Source of the DNA: Mycolicibacterium sp. CR10
GTDB taxonomy: Bacteria; Actinomycetota; Actinomycetes; Mycobacteriales; Mycobacteriaceae
Assembly: GCF_005222675.1 (NCBI RefSeq)
Contig: NZ_STGE01000048.1
Span: forward strand, 1 to 64,000
Reading direction: 5' to 3'
DNA: 64,000 nucleotides
Below, one piece after another: positions 18,066-26,399 of the stretch (the first letter of the stretch is position 1; each line of letters begins with the position of its first letter). Under the pieces are notes generated by a model, which was not told where the DNA came from, did no database searches, and saw only the letters and a program-made list of their open reading frames with translations. The position numbers were made by a program, and so were the translations under genes.

Positions 18066-18284
18066 ATGGAACACCATAATTTCCAGAAGGGCGACAGGGT
18101 CACGTGGCAGAGCCACGGCAGCACTGCCGAGGGCACGGTAGTGGAGAAGATCACCTCCGACACCACCGCTGCCGGGCGTACCGTCCGGGCGTCGGAGGCC
18201 GACCCGCAGTACCGGGTTCGCAGCGACAAGAGCGGCGCTGACGCGGTACACAAACCGGACGCGTTGAAGAGAGCGACGAATTGA
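18066..18284 (+). CDS. DUF2945 / HVA1 TUDOR-like small protein
   Basis: 72 residues with the pattern of the hypervirulence-associated TUDOR-like family: FQKGDRVTWQSHGSTAEGTV, then TVRASEADPQYRVRSDKSG and KPDALKR at the end. Small beta-barrel, role unknown. ATG 18066 gives the standard length. The stop overlaps the TTG start of the following hydrolase, so the two are co-translated. Divergent from the Kas gene. Confidence 0.85.
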   Translation: MEHHNFQKGDRVTWQSHGSTAEGTVVEKITSDTTAAGRTVRASEADPQYRVRSDKSGADAVHKPDALKRATN

Positions 18285-18874
18285 GCCAGGGAGTGGCCGC
18301 ACGAACCGCGGTGGTGCTGTTGCACGGCGGGAAGGCGGTCAGCTCCGAGCCGTCGCGGCCCTGGCACCTGTCGAACGTGCGCATGGTTTGGCTGCAGCTC
18401 GCGCTGCGCAGGCGGCTTCCGCGCGGAATCGATGTGCGGCGCTTTCGCTACCGGGTTCGCGGCTGGAACGGCCCCCGCGCAGACCCGGTCGCCGATGCCG
18501 TCGCCGCCCTCGACGCGCTCAGCGCCGCGTCGTCGACCCCACTTCGGGTGGTGCTGGTCGGCCACTCGATGGGAGGCAGGGTCGCGGCTCATCTGGCCCG
18601 CCGTCCCGAGGTGGTCGGTGTCGTCGCGCTGGCACCGTGGTGGCCCGCCGCCGACGCGGACCTCGTCGACCCCGATATCCGTCTTGTCGCGGTGCACGGC
18701 ACCACCGACACCTGGACCGATCCGGAGTCGTCCCGGAGGCAATGTGCACAGGCGCAATCCCGCGGCGTCGACGCCCGCTGGATCGGGTTACCGAAGTCCG
18801 GTCATTTCATGGTCCGTGACGCCGCAACCTGGCACCGCCTCACCGCCGAGGCCGTCGCCGCGATGCTGGACTGA
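18281..18874 (+). CDS. Alpha/beta-hydrolase fold protein
   Basis: 197 residues. The N-terminal strand VVLLHGGKAVS gives the oxyanion region, GHSMGG the nucleophile elbow serine, and GHFMVRD near the C terminus the likely catalytic His; an Asp lies in GTTDTWTD. Small dienelactone-hydrolase-like or esterase-like enzyme, substrate unknown. Start taken as TTG 18281, overlapping the previous stop; GTG 18293 is an alternative with a poorly placed ribosome site. Confidence 0.83.
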   Translation: MSQGVAARTAVVLLHGGKAVSSEPSRPWHLSNVRMVWLQLALRRRLPRGIDVRRFRYRVRGWNGPRADPVADAVAALDALSAASSTPLRVVLVGHSMGGRVAAHLARRPEVVGVVALAPWWPAADADLVDPDIRLVAVHGTTDTWTDPESSRRQCAQAQSRGVDARWIGLPKSGHFMVRDAATWHRLTAEAVAAMLD

Positions 18875-18879
18875 TGTGC

Positions 18880-18935
18880 CGAACGTACGGTTTCTGACGG
18901 ATCTCGCTTCAGATCCGTCAGAAACCGTACATTCG
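18880..18935. terminator. Strong bidirectional hairpin between convergent genes
   Basis: Perfect 20-bp stem: GTACGGTTTCTGACGGATCT (18885-18904) with its complement at 18911-18930 around a 6-base loop. One mismatch later the stem extends by CGAA/TTCG. It lies between the hydrolase stop and the aldehyde-dehydrogenase stop and should end both transcripts. Confidence 0.85.
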
Positions 18936-18939
18936 CGGC

Positions 18940-20364
18940 CTAGGCCGGCGCGTAGCCCAGCGCGGCTTTCGTCTCCAGGTACTCGTCGAAGGCGAACTGA
19001 CCCCATTCGCGCCCGTTGCCGCTGCGCTTGTAACCGCCGAACGGCGCGCTCATGTCGAAACCGTGGTTGATCGCGACCGAGCCGGCGCGGATGCGGCGCG
19101 CCACCGAACGGGCCTTGTCCAGGTCCGCCCCGGAGACGTAGCCGGCCAGTCCGTAGTCCGTGTCGTTGGCGATCTCGAGGGCCTGGTCAAGATCGTCGTA
19201 GCCGAGGATGCACAGCACCGGCCCGAAGATCTCCTCCCGAGCAATCGTCATGTCGTTGGTGACGTTGGCGAACACGGTCGGCCTGACGTAGTACCCGGCG
19301 TCGAGGCCGTCGGGACGCCCCAGACCGCCGACGACGACGGTGGCGCCCTCGTCGATGCCCTTCTGGATCAGGCCCTGGATCTTGTCGAACTGCACCTTGG
19401 AGGCGACGGGGCCGATCGCGGTTTTCTCGCCGGGGTCGCCGACCTTGACCGCACCGGCTGTCGCACCGGCGACCGCGATGGCTTCGTCCATTCGGGAGTT
19501 GGGCACCAGCATGCGGGACGGCGCGTTGCAGCTCTGGCCGCTGTTCATCATCATCACCGACGTCCCCGCGGCGACGCTCTTGGCGAAGTTGTCGTCGTCG
19601 AGCACGATGTTGGGGCTCTTGCCGCCGAGCTCCTGGGTCACCCGCTTGACCGTCGGCGCCGCGTTCTTGGCCACGTCGATGCCGGCACGGGTGGATCCGG
19701 TGAACGACACCATGTCGATGTCGGGATGACTGGACAACGCCGCCCCGACGCCGGGACCGTCACCGTAGACGAGGTTGTAGACGCCCGCGGGAACGCCTGC
19801 GGCGTCGATGATCTCGGTGAATATCTGCGCGGAGTACGGCGCCACCTCTGACGGCTTGAGCACCATGGTGCAGCCGGTGGCCAGGGCCGGGTACACCTTG
19901 CACGCGATCTGGTTGATCGGCCAGTTCCACGGGGTGATCAACCCGCAGACACCGATCGGCTCCTTGACCACCAGGGTGGTGCCGTGCTGCTCCTCGAACT
20001 CGAAGTTCTTCAGCACGTCGATCGCGGTGGCCAGGTGTCCGAGGCCGAGATTGACCTGGGGGCCTGCGGCCAGCGACGCGGGCGCGCCCATCTCCTCGCT
20101 GACGGCGTCGGCCAGATCGGAAGCGCGCTTCTGGTACTCCGCCATGATGTTGCCCAAGACCTCGAGGCGTTCCTCCCGGGTCGACTGCGACCACGTGACA
20201 AACGCCTTGCGGGCGGCGTCGACCGCCTTGTCGACGTCGGCGGCACTGCCGATTGCGATCTGTCCGGAGACCTGCTCGGTGGTCGGGTTGTCGACGTCGA
20301 GGGACCGCTTCTCGATGGGGTCCACCCACTGGCCGTTGATGTAGAACTTCAGATATTCACGCAT
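18940..20364 (-). CDS. NAD(P)-dependent aldehyde dehydrogenase
   Basis: 474 residues, full length. Glu245 (VTQELGGKSPNIV) and nucleophile Cys279 (NSGQSCN) are in place, as are the cofactor-binding PWNWPI and the GSTRAG loop. Oxidises an aldehyde to an acid. It is the last gene of the long minus-strand catabolic operon, 28 bases after the ThDP enzyme, which suggests it oxidises the aldehyde that enzyme releases (inference). Start ATG 20364; a GTG three codons upstream is less likely. Confidence 0.92.
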   Translation of the reverse strand: MREYLKFYINGQWVDPIEKRSLDVDNPTTEQVSGQIAIGSAADVDKAVDAARKAFVTWSQSTREERLEVLGNIMAEYQKRASDLADAVSEEMGAPASLAAGPQVNLGLGHLATAIDVLKNFEFEEQHGTTLVVKEPIGVCGLITPWNWPINQIACKVYPALATGCTMVLKPSEVAPYSAQIFTEIIDAAGVPAGVYNLVYGDGPGVGAALSSHPDIDMVSFTGSTRAGIDVAKNAAPTVKRVTQELGGKSPNIVLDDDNFAKSVAAGTSVMMMNSGQSCNAPSRMLVPNSRMDEAIAVAGATAGAVKVGDPGEKTAIGPVASKVQFDKIQGLIQKGIDEGATVVVGGLGRPDGLDAGYYVRPTVFANVTNDMTIAREEIFGPVLCILGYDDLDQALEIANDTDYGLAGYVSGADLDKARSVARRIRAGSVAINHGFDMSAPFGGYKRSGNGREWGQFAFDEYLETKAALGYAPA

Positions 20365-20392
20365 GACATCCACTCTTCTCTAGATCGCCGGC

Positions 20393-22105
20393 CTACTGGG
20401 TGCCTTCTGCATACCAGGTGCGGAATCGGTCGTATTTGGGCATCTCCTCGGAGTTCGCCGTCGGGTCGATGCACACATGCACCACACCGACTTTGCCACT
20501 GGCGTACGCGCGCGCGATCGCCGGGCCGATCTCCTCTTCCTTCTCGACGAACTCACCGTGGCAGCCGAAGCCCTCGGCGATCTTGTCCATCCGGACGTCT
20601 TTGCTCCAGTGGACGCCGGGTTGCGGGGACGGCTGCTCGAACGTGCGCTTGTAGACACCCACCTCGAGTCCCCACTGATGGTCCACGCCGACGACGCAGA
20701 CCAGCGGCAGGTTCTGCCGTGCCGCGGTTTCCAGCTCCGCGATGTGGAACAGGAATGCCGAGTCACTGGTCAAGAGCATGACCGGCCGCGTGCCACCCTC
20801 GGCGACCGAAGCGCCGACGGCGTAGGGCAGCCCGGTCCCGAGGTGGCCGAAGTTCTGGTTCCAGATGACGTCGCGCGGCTTGGTCTGCGAGTAGGTCCAC
20901 TGGAAGATCACGGTGGCGCCGCCGTCGCGCACCAGGATGCCGTCGTCGAGTTCATCGAAGGCCTTGGTCGCCTCGACCACGTAACGCGCCGGGTGTACCG
21001 GGGTGCGGCCGCTCGGGGCCTCCTCGGCCACCCGCGCAAGCTCGGCGGCGTCGGCCTTCACCAGGGTCTCGAGATTGGCCGACGGTGTGCGCGGCGTGTC
21101 CCGCAGCGCCTCGACGAGCTGCGGCACGACGCCGCGCAGATCGCCGACCAGCGCCACGTCGACGGGCCGGTTCACGCCGATGGCGGTCGGATCCTGCTCG
21201 ACGTAGATCCATTTGCGGTTCGCGTTGTTGCCGGCCCAATGCTGGGTCCGGCCGTAGTGCATCGGTTCACCGAGTTCGGTACCCAGCGCGACACACAGAT
21301 CGGACTCCTCGACCGCCTGGTTCGCCGCCGGGGAGAACAGATAGGGGAAGGTGCGCTCCTGCAGTCCCGGGATGAACGAGGTGCCGCCGGAGGTCTGGAT
21401 CACCGGGCAGGCCATCAACTCGGCCAGTTCCTTGACCTGCTGCTGGGTGCGGGAGGTATGAACGCCGTGTCCCACCAACAGGATCGGGCTCGTGGCGTCG
21501 CGAATCAACGTCGCCGCCTCGGCGACCTCGCGCCCGCCAGCACCCTGATCGACGAGACGGTACCGGCGTGGCGGCAGCGGGTCCGGGACGTCGAGTTCTT
21601 CGAGGATGACGTGTGACGGGAACTCGATGTAGCTCGGACCCGGGGTACCCGACATCGACCGGCGGATGGCCTCGCGCACGATCTCATCGGTCTGATCGGC
21701 GTACTCGATGGAGCTGCTGTACTTGACCGAGGGCGCGAAAAGCCCCTCCTGCTGGACGAACTGGATGCGGCCCCGCCGGACCCTGCGCTCGGTGATCCGG
21801 GCCCGCTGGCCGCCGAGGAAGATCACCGGCGAGTTCTCCACGAGTGCGCACATCATGGCGCCGGCGATGTTGGCGACGCCGGGGCCGAGGGTGCCGATGC
21901 ACAGTCCGGGTTTACCGGTCATCCGGGAGGCCGCCTCGGCCATGAACCCGGCGCTCAGCTCGTGGTGGGGCGCCACCACCGACCATCCGCGGGCGTCGGC
22001 TTCGGTGAACATGTGCACGAAGTTGGGGTCGGGGATGCCGAACAACGTATTGACACCCTCGGCCTCGAACAGGTCGAGGATTCGTGTGTAGACCGAAACT
22101 CCCAT
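20393..22105 (-). CDS. Thiamine-diphosphate-dependent enzyme (acetolactate synthase / 2-hydroxyacyl-CoA lyase / benzoylformate decarboxylase superfamily)
   Basis: 570 residues with the three-domain ThDP layout: N-terminal Pyr domain with catalytic Glu49 (APHHELSAGFMAEA), central domain (about 190-320) and C-terminal PP domain (FGHLGTGLPYAVGASVA). The usual Mg-binding GDG reads SDS here (LLTSDSAFLFHIAELETA), with Asp still present. Start ATG 22105 follows AAGGAG. Its place between acyl-CoA dehydrogenases and an aldehyde dehydrogenase suggests C-C lyase or decarboxylase activity giving an aldehyde, rather than branched-chain amino-acid synthesis. Confidence 0.88.
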   Translation of the reverse strand: MGVSVYTRILDLFEAEGVNTLFGIPDPNFVHMFTEADARGWSVVAPHHELSAGFMAEAASRMTGKPGLCIGTLGPGVANIAGAMMCALVENSPVIFLGGQRARITERRVRRGRIQFVQQEGLFAPSVKYSSSIEYADQTDEIVREAIRRSMSGTPGPSYIEFPSHVILEELDVPDPLPPRRYRLVDQGAGGREVAEAATLIRDATSPILLVGHGVHTSRTQQQVKELAELMACPVIQTSGGTSFIPGLQERTFPYLFSPAANQAVEESDLCVALGTELGEPMHYGRTQHWAGNNANRKWIYVEQDPTAIGVNRPVDVALVGDLRGVVPQLVEALRDTPRTPSANLETLVKADAAELARVAEEAPSGRTPVHPARYVVEATKAFDELDDGILVRDGGATVIFQWTYSQTKPRDVIWNQNFGHLGTGLPYAVGASVAEGGTRPVMLLTSDSAFLFHIAELETAARQNLPLVCVVGVDHQWGLEVGVYKRTFEQPSPQPGVHWSKDVRMDKIAEGFGCHGEFVEKEEEIGPAIARAYASGKVGVVHVCIDPTANSEEMPKYDRFRTWYAEGTQ

Positions 22106-22118
22106 GCGAAACTCCTTG

Positions 22119-23135
22119 TTATCTCTGTAGGTAACGTTGCGCCAGCCGGCGGCGGTGCGCCGCAGGCGATCCATAGAACGATCGGTTGAGCGTGGCCCGT
22201 TTGAGGTACACGTGCAGGCCGCTCTCCCACGTGTAGCCGATGCCGCCGTGAAGCTGGATGGCCTTCCCGGCGATGTGTACGCCGGCAGCGGTGGTGTGCG
22301 ACTTGGCCATCGCGGCGGCCGTGCCCCGGACCGGCAGGTCGCCGGCCACGGCGTGGACCGCGGCGTCGACGAGCCGACGGGACACCGCGATGCTGACCAT
22401 CATGTCGGCGCAGGCGTGTTTGACCGCCTGGAAGGAGCCGATCGGACGGCCGAACTGGTGACGCAACTTGACGTAATCCACTGTGGCGGAAAGCATCGCC
22501 TCGGACAACCCGAGGCTGTCACACGCGATCGCGACCGCCGCCCGGTCCCACAGCGCGGCCACCTGGGTGTCGGGGTCGCCGTCGAAGGGCAGCACCTCGG
22601 CGGCCGGCGACTGGTCGGCAGTGACCGTGGCGAGCCGCCGGGTGTCGTCGAGAACCGGCTGGGGCGCCACCGTCACGGCTTCGGCATCCACGACCGCCAC
22701 ACCCGCCGGGGTGACCGCCAGCAGCTGCGCTGCGCCGTCCGCGTCCGGGACGAACTCGGCGCGGCCCGACAGCCGGCCCGCCGCGATCGTGAAGTCTCCC
22801 AACGCCACCGCCATCCGCGGCCCGCCGGACGCGACTTCTGCCAGGAGGCGGTCGCGGGTGACGCAGGGCTGCACCGCCTTCAGCGCGCCGACAGCGAGCA
22901 CCGCACCGCCCAGATGGCTAGTCGCCGCGGCAGCACGCCCCAGCTCCTCACAAATCAGCGCCGCCTCGGCGAAGGTGGCGCCGGAGCCGCCGAGTTCGTC
23001 GGACACTTCGAGCCCGGACCAGCCCGCCGCGACGATTTCCGGCCAGTCGACGACGCTGTCCTTGGCCAGCATGTCGGCGGCCACCGATCGCAGTTCGTCG
23101 TGGAACTCGGCGAAATCCGGGCACTCCGTTGCCAT
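22119..23135 (-). CDS. Acyl-CoA dehydrogenase family protein, beta-type subunit
   Basis: 338 residues. It keeps the C-terminal ACAD helices (VKLRHQFGRPIGSFQAVKHACADM; LHGGIGYTWESGLHVYLKRA). It lacks the GFSEPEAGSD FAD/substrate segment and the catalytic-Glu ER motif seen in its partner. This fits the smaller subunit of the heteromeric (alpha2beta2) dehydrogenases known from actinobacterial steroid catabolism. It starts within the stop of the 390-residue alpha-type gene (TGATG), supporting a 1:1 complex. Confidence 0.85.
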   Translation of the reverse strand: MATECPDFAEFHDELRSVAADMLAKDSVVDWPEIVAAGWSGLEVSDELGGSGATFAEAALICEELGRAAAATSHLGGAVLAVGALKAVQPCVTRDRLLAEVASGGPRMAVALGDFTIAAGRLSGRAEFVPDADGAAQLLAVTPAGVAVVDAEAVTVAPQPVLDDTRRLATVTADQSPAAEVLPFDGDPDTQVAALWDRAAVAIACDSLGLSEAMLSATVDYVKLRHQFGRPIGSFQAVKHACADMMVSIAVSRRLVDAAVHAVAGDLPVRGTAAAMAKSHTTAAGVHIAGKAIQLHGGIGYTWESGLHVYLKRATLNRSFYGSPAAHRRRLAQRYLQR

Positions 23136-24307
23136 CAGCCGACACTCGGCTCACGTGGCAGGCCGAGTCCACGTTCGGCGATGATGGTGCGCTGGATCTC
23201 GCTCGCGCCGCCCGGAATCGTCCATTCCCACGACCCGATGAAATCGAGCACCCACGAGCCGGACTCCCATCCGCTGGAGGCGGGTTTGGACAGCTCGGTC
23301 TGGGCGGCCATCCCACCGATCTCGGCTCCGAAGTCGGTCATCCGCTGCAGCAGCTCGCTGTAGTAGAGCTTGACGACGGAAGCGTCGGCGGGCCCGGCGC
23401 TGCCGCCTTCGTTTTCCTCGACCACCTTCCGGCACAGTCCGCGCAGACCGGTGAGCTCGGTCTCGAGCTGGGCGAGGCGGTCGGCCACGAGCGGATCCCC
23501 GACGTCGGAGGTGTCGACCAACCCGCGGAACCCGTTGTTGGCCAGCCGTTCCGCCAATTCGAGCATGGTCATGCCACGCTCGGCGCCGAGCGTCGCCTGA
23601 GCCACCTGCCAGCCCGCATTCTCCGCGCCGACCAAGTTGGTGTGCGGAATTCTCACGTCGTTGAGGAAGATCTCGCAGAAGTGCGAGTCGCCGATCGCGT
23701 TGCGGATGGGTCGCACCTCGACGCCCGGTGTCGTCATATCGAGCAGGAAGTAGGAGATCCCCTTCCGCTTCGGCGCGTCCGGGTCGGTGCGGGCCAGCAG
23801 CAGACACCAGTCGGCGTGCATACCGCCACTGGCCCAGAGCTTCTGGCCGTTGACGACGAAGTGCCCGTCGCCGTCGTCGACGCGCCGCGCCGTGGTGCGC
23901 AGCGCGGCCAGGTCGGAGCCGGCCTCGGGTTCGGAGAATCCCTGCACCCAGATCTCGCCGTCCAGGATGGCAGGCAGGTGTCGGCGCCGTTGCTCCTCGG
24001 TGCCGGCGACCAGCAGTGTCGACGCGGCGTGGTGGATGCCGACGAAGGCCAGCACCAGTCGCGGTGCGTCGTGTGCGGCCAACTCCTGGTAGAGCACCAC
24101 CTGCTGGGGCACCGACATGCCACCGCCCCATTCGCGGGGCCAGTGCGGAACCGCATATCCGGCGGCGTGCAGTTCGGCGAACCACGCCTTCTGGAAGCGC
24201 ACGAACTCGTCCTCGCCCACCCCGGTCTGGGTCTGCCGCCAGTCCGCGGGGATGTGGTCGGCGCACCAGGCGCGGACCTCGGCGCGGAAAGCGTCCAGGT
24301 CGGTCAT
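23135..24307 (-). CDS. Acyl-CoA dehydrogenase, alpha-type subunit
   Basis: 390 residues. Complete ACAD core: WPREWGGGMS, FAD-binding GFSEPEAGSDLAAL, WASGGMHADWCLLLART, candidate catalytic Glu in TLGAERGMTM, and the C-terminal WEWTIPGGASEIQRTIIAERGLGLPR. Introduces an alpha-beta double bond into an acyl-CoA. ATG 24307 overlaps the upstream stop as ATGA. Together with the 338-residue neighbour it forms one of two alpha/beta pairs in this operon. Confidence 0.9.
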   Translation of the reverse strand: MTDLDAFRAEVRAWCADHIPADWRQTQTGVGEDEFVRFQKAWFAELHAAGYAVPHWPREWGGGMSVPQQVVLYQELAAHDAPRLVLAFVGIHHAASTLLVAGTEEQRRRHLPAILDGEIWVQGFSEPEAGSDLAALRTTARRVDDGDGHFVVNGQKLWASGGMHADWCLLLARTDPDAPKRKGISYFLLDMTTPGVEVRPIRNAIGDSHFCEIFLNDVRIPHTNLVGAENAGWQVAQATLGAERGMTMLELAERLANNGFRGLVDTSDVGDPLVADRLAQLETELTGLRGLCRKVVEENEGGSAGPADASVVKLYYSELLQRMTDFGAEIGGMAAQTELSKPASSGWESGSWVLDFIGSWEWTIPGGASEIQRTIIAERGLGLPREPSVG

Positions 24308-25221
24308 GAGTAGAGTCCTGTGAGCCCGCGACGACCGACGTTGCCGGTCAACGCGTTCCGGGTGGCGGACAGGCCGAGGGGAAGCCTGCGCAGCGGTTGG
24401 CTGTAGCGCGACAACCACGACAGGGTGGTCTCGTCGCAGAACCCGACGGCGCCGTGCAACTGGTGACAGACCCGGAACACCACCTCGGCCGCCTCCAGCG
24501 CGGCCATCCGCAGCGCCAGCGCATCCGCGAGCGCCTCGGGGTGGCCTGCGCCGACGCTCCACAGGGCGTGCTTGGCCAGGATGTCCACCCCGCTGCGTTC
24601 CACCTCGGCGTCGGTCAGCTGGAACTGAACGCCCTGAAACGACGCCAGCGCCTGGCCGAACTGCTTGCGCAGGCTCACGTGGGCGACGGTCAGCTCGAGC
24701 GCCCGGTCGAGCATGCCGAGCAGCGTCCAGCACGGCAGCACCAACGCGAGCGCGACGTCGCCCGCGCCCCGCTCGTCGACCGCGGACAACTCCAGCTCGG
24801 TGACAAACGCCGTTCCCACAGCCCCGTGGGCGGTGGCCATGCTCCGGTGACCGTCCAGGGTGACTGCAGCCCAACGTGATTCGACGCCGGCTATCGGACC
24901 CGACGGCCGATGGCCCGCCACCACCAGCATGCCGTCGACATCCAGGCCTGCGGGCCGGGCCAGCCGCTCAGCGACGGGATAGGGCAGCGCCCAGTAGCCG
25001 CTGCTGCGGCACAGCGCTGCGGCGGCTTCCCGTTCGTCGGCGTCGCCGCGCACGTCCAGGTCCCATGCCCCCAGGCCCGCCAGCACCGGGCCTGCCAGCG
25101 ACTCCCGCTCGGAGGGTTTGGCTTCGGCCTCCTGCACCAGCTGATCGCCGCCGGCCGCCTCGAACGCCCGCAGCGCCTGCCTGCCGAACTCGTTGGCGTC
25201 GTCGCCCAGATCGAGGATCAT
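24304..25221 (-). CDS. Acyl-CoA dehydrogenase family protein, beta-type subunit
   Basis: 305 residues. The N-terminal half is short and divergent; the C-terminal half keeps VSLRKQFGQALASFQGVQFQ and CHQLHGAVGFCDETTLSWLS. No GFSEPEAGSD motif and no ER catalytic motif, so it is probably the non-catalytic subunit partnering the 391-residue gene upstream, with which it overlaps by ATGA. Such subunits complete the FAD site across the interface in characterised steroid dehydrogenases. Confidence 0.83.
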   Translation of the reverse strand: MILDLGDDANEFGRQALRAFEAAGGDQLVQEAEAKPSERESLAGPVLAGLGAWDLDVRGDADEREAAAALCRSSGYWALPYPVAERLARPAGLDVDGMLVVAGHRPSGPIAGVESRWAAVTLDGHRSMATAHGAVGTAFVTELELSAVDERGAGDVALALVLPCWTLLGMLDRALELTVAHVSLRKQFGQALASFQGVQFQLTDAEVERSGVDILAKHALWSVGAGHPEALADALALRMAALEAAEVVFRVCHQLHGAVGFCDETTLSWLSRYSQPLRRLPLGLSATRNALTGNVGRRGLTGLYS

Positions 25222-26393
25222 CGGGCGGCCGCCAACAGCGCGCGGGACAACAGGATCCGCTGCATCTCGATGCTGCCGGACGACACCGTGGAGGCCTGTG
25301 AGTACTTCCAGTGGTCGTCGACCTCGGCCAGGAACCAGGCCGCGCGCAGATCGTCGTGGCGCACCTCGGCGGCCAGGTCCATCAGCACTTCGGCGCTGTC
25401 CTGGTCGAGCTTGGTCACCGCGATCCGGTAGGCCGCCGCGTCGCCGGGCCGGATCTGCCCGCTGCTCTGCAACGCGACCACCCGGTAGGCCATCAGACGG
25501 GCACGCCTGCAGTGCGTCAGCATCCGCACCCAGCGCGCCCGCAGTTCGTCGGAAAGTCCGTCCCACCGGCCCCCCAGAACCGTGGGTGCCGCCGCCAGCA
25601 GTCGCTCACACCGGGCGTAGCGGGCGATGCCGACCCGCTCGAACGACATCACGTCCTGGACGATCGACCAGCCGGCATCGACGGTGCCCAGCACGTCGGC
25701 GTCGGTCACCCGCAGGTCGTCGAAGAACACCTCGTTGAGGTGGTGCGGCCCCATCATGCTGCGGATCGGGCGTACCTGGATGGCCGGATCATCCATGGGG
25801 ACAAGGAAGATCGTCAGGCCCTGCTGCTTCTTCTGGGTGGCACCGTCCCCGATGCGCGACGTCCGTGCCAGCAGGAAGCACCACTGCGCCATGGTGGCGT
25901 ACGAGGTCCAGATCTTCTGACCGCTGACCAGCCAGCCGGCCGAACCGTCCTCGGCACGCCGGGCCGTGGTGCGCAGCGACGCCAGGTCGGAACCCGCCTC
26001 GGGCTCGGAGAATCCCTGGCACCAGATGACGTCGCCGTTCGCGATCGGCGGCAGGTGTCGGCGCTGCTGCTCCGGGGTGCCGTGGCGCATGATGATCGGG
26101 CCGACCCAGTTGACACCCATGTACTGCGCGCCGCGCGGTTCGTGGTGTGCCCACATCTCCTCGCGCACCACGGTCTGCTCCCAGACCGACGCGCCGCGGC
26201 CCCCGAACTCCTCGGGCCACGCCATGCACAGCAGATTGCGCTCGGCCAGCGTGCGGCAGAACCGCTGGGCCGTCTCGAGGTCTGCCGGGTCGTCGGTGAA
26301 GGCACCCAGGAAGTGTTCGGGCACAGTGTCGCTCACCAGTCGGCGGAGGTCCGCCCGAAGGTCGGCGGCCTGCTGCCCCATCTCGAATTCCAC
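25218..26393 (-). CDS. Acyl-CoA dehydrogenase, alpha-type subunit
   Basis: 391 residues with GTG start at 26393 (AAGG upstream). ACAD landmarks: WPEEFGGRGASVWEQ, CQGFSEPEAGSDLASLRTTA, IWTSYATMAQWCFLLART, candidate catalytic Glu in VMSFERVGIARYAR, and SGSIEMQRILLSRALL at the end. Forms the second alpha/beta pair with the following 305-residue gene. Long ACADs of this type usually act on bulky acyl-CoA such as ring or side-chain intermediates; the substrate here is unknown. Confidence 0.9.
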   Translation of the reverse strand: MEFEMGQQAADLRADLRRLVSDTVPEHFLGAFTDDPADLETAQRFCRTLAERNLLCMAWPEEFGGRGASVWEQTVVREEMWAHHEPRGAQYMGVNWVGPIIMRHGTPEQQRRHLPPIANGDVIWCQGFSEPEAGSDLASLRTTARRAEDGSAGWLVSGQKIWTSYATMAQWCFLLARTSRIGDGATQKKQQGLTIFLVPMDDPAIQVRPIRSMMGPHHLNEVFFDDLRVTDADVLGTVDAGWSIVQDVMSFERVGIARYARCERLLAAAPTVLGGRWDGLSDELRARWVRMLTHCRRARLMAYRVVALQSSGQIRPGDAAAYRIAVTKLDQDSAEVLMDLAAEVRHDDLRAAWFLAEVDDHWKYSQASTVSSGSIEMQRILLSRALLAAAR

Positions 26394-26399
26394 GCCGCC

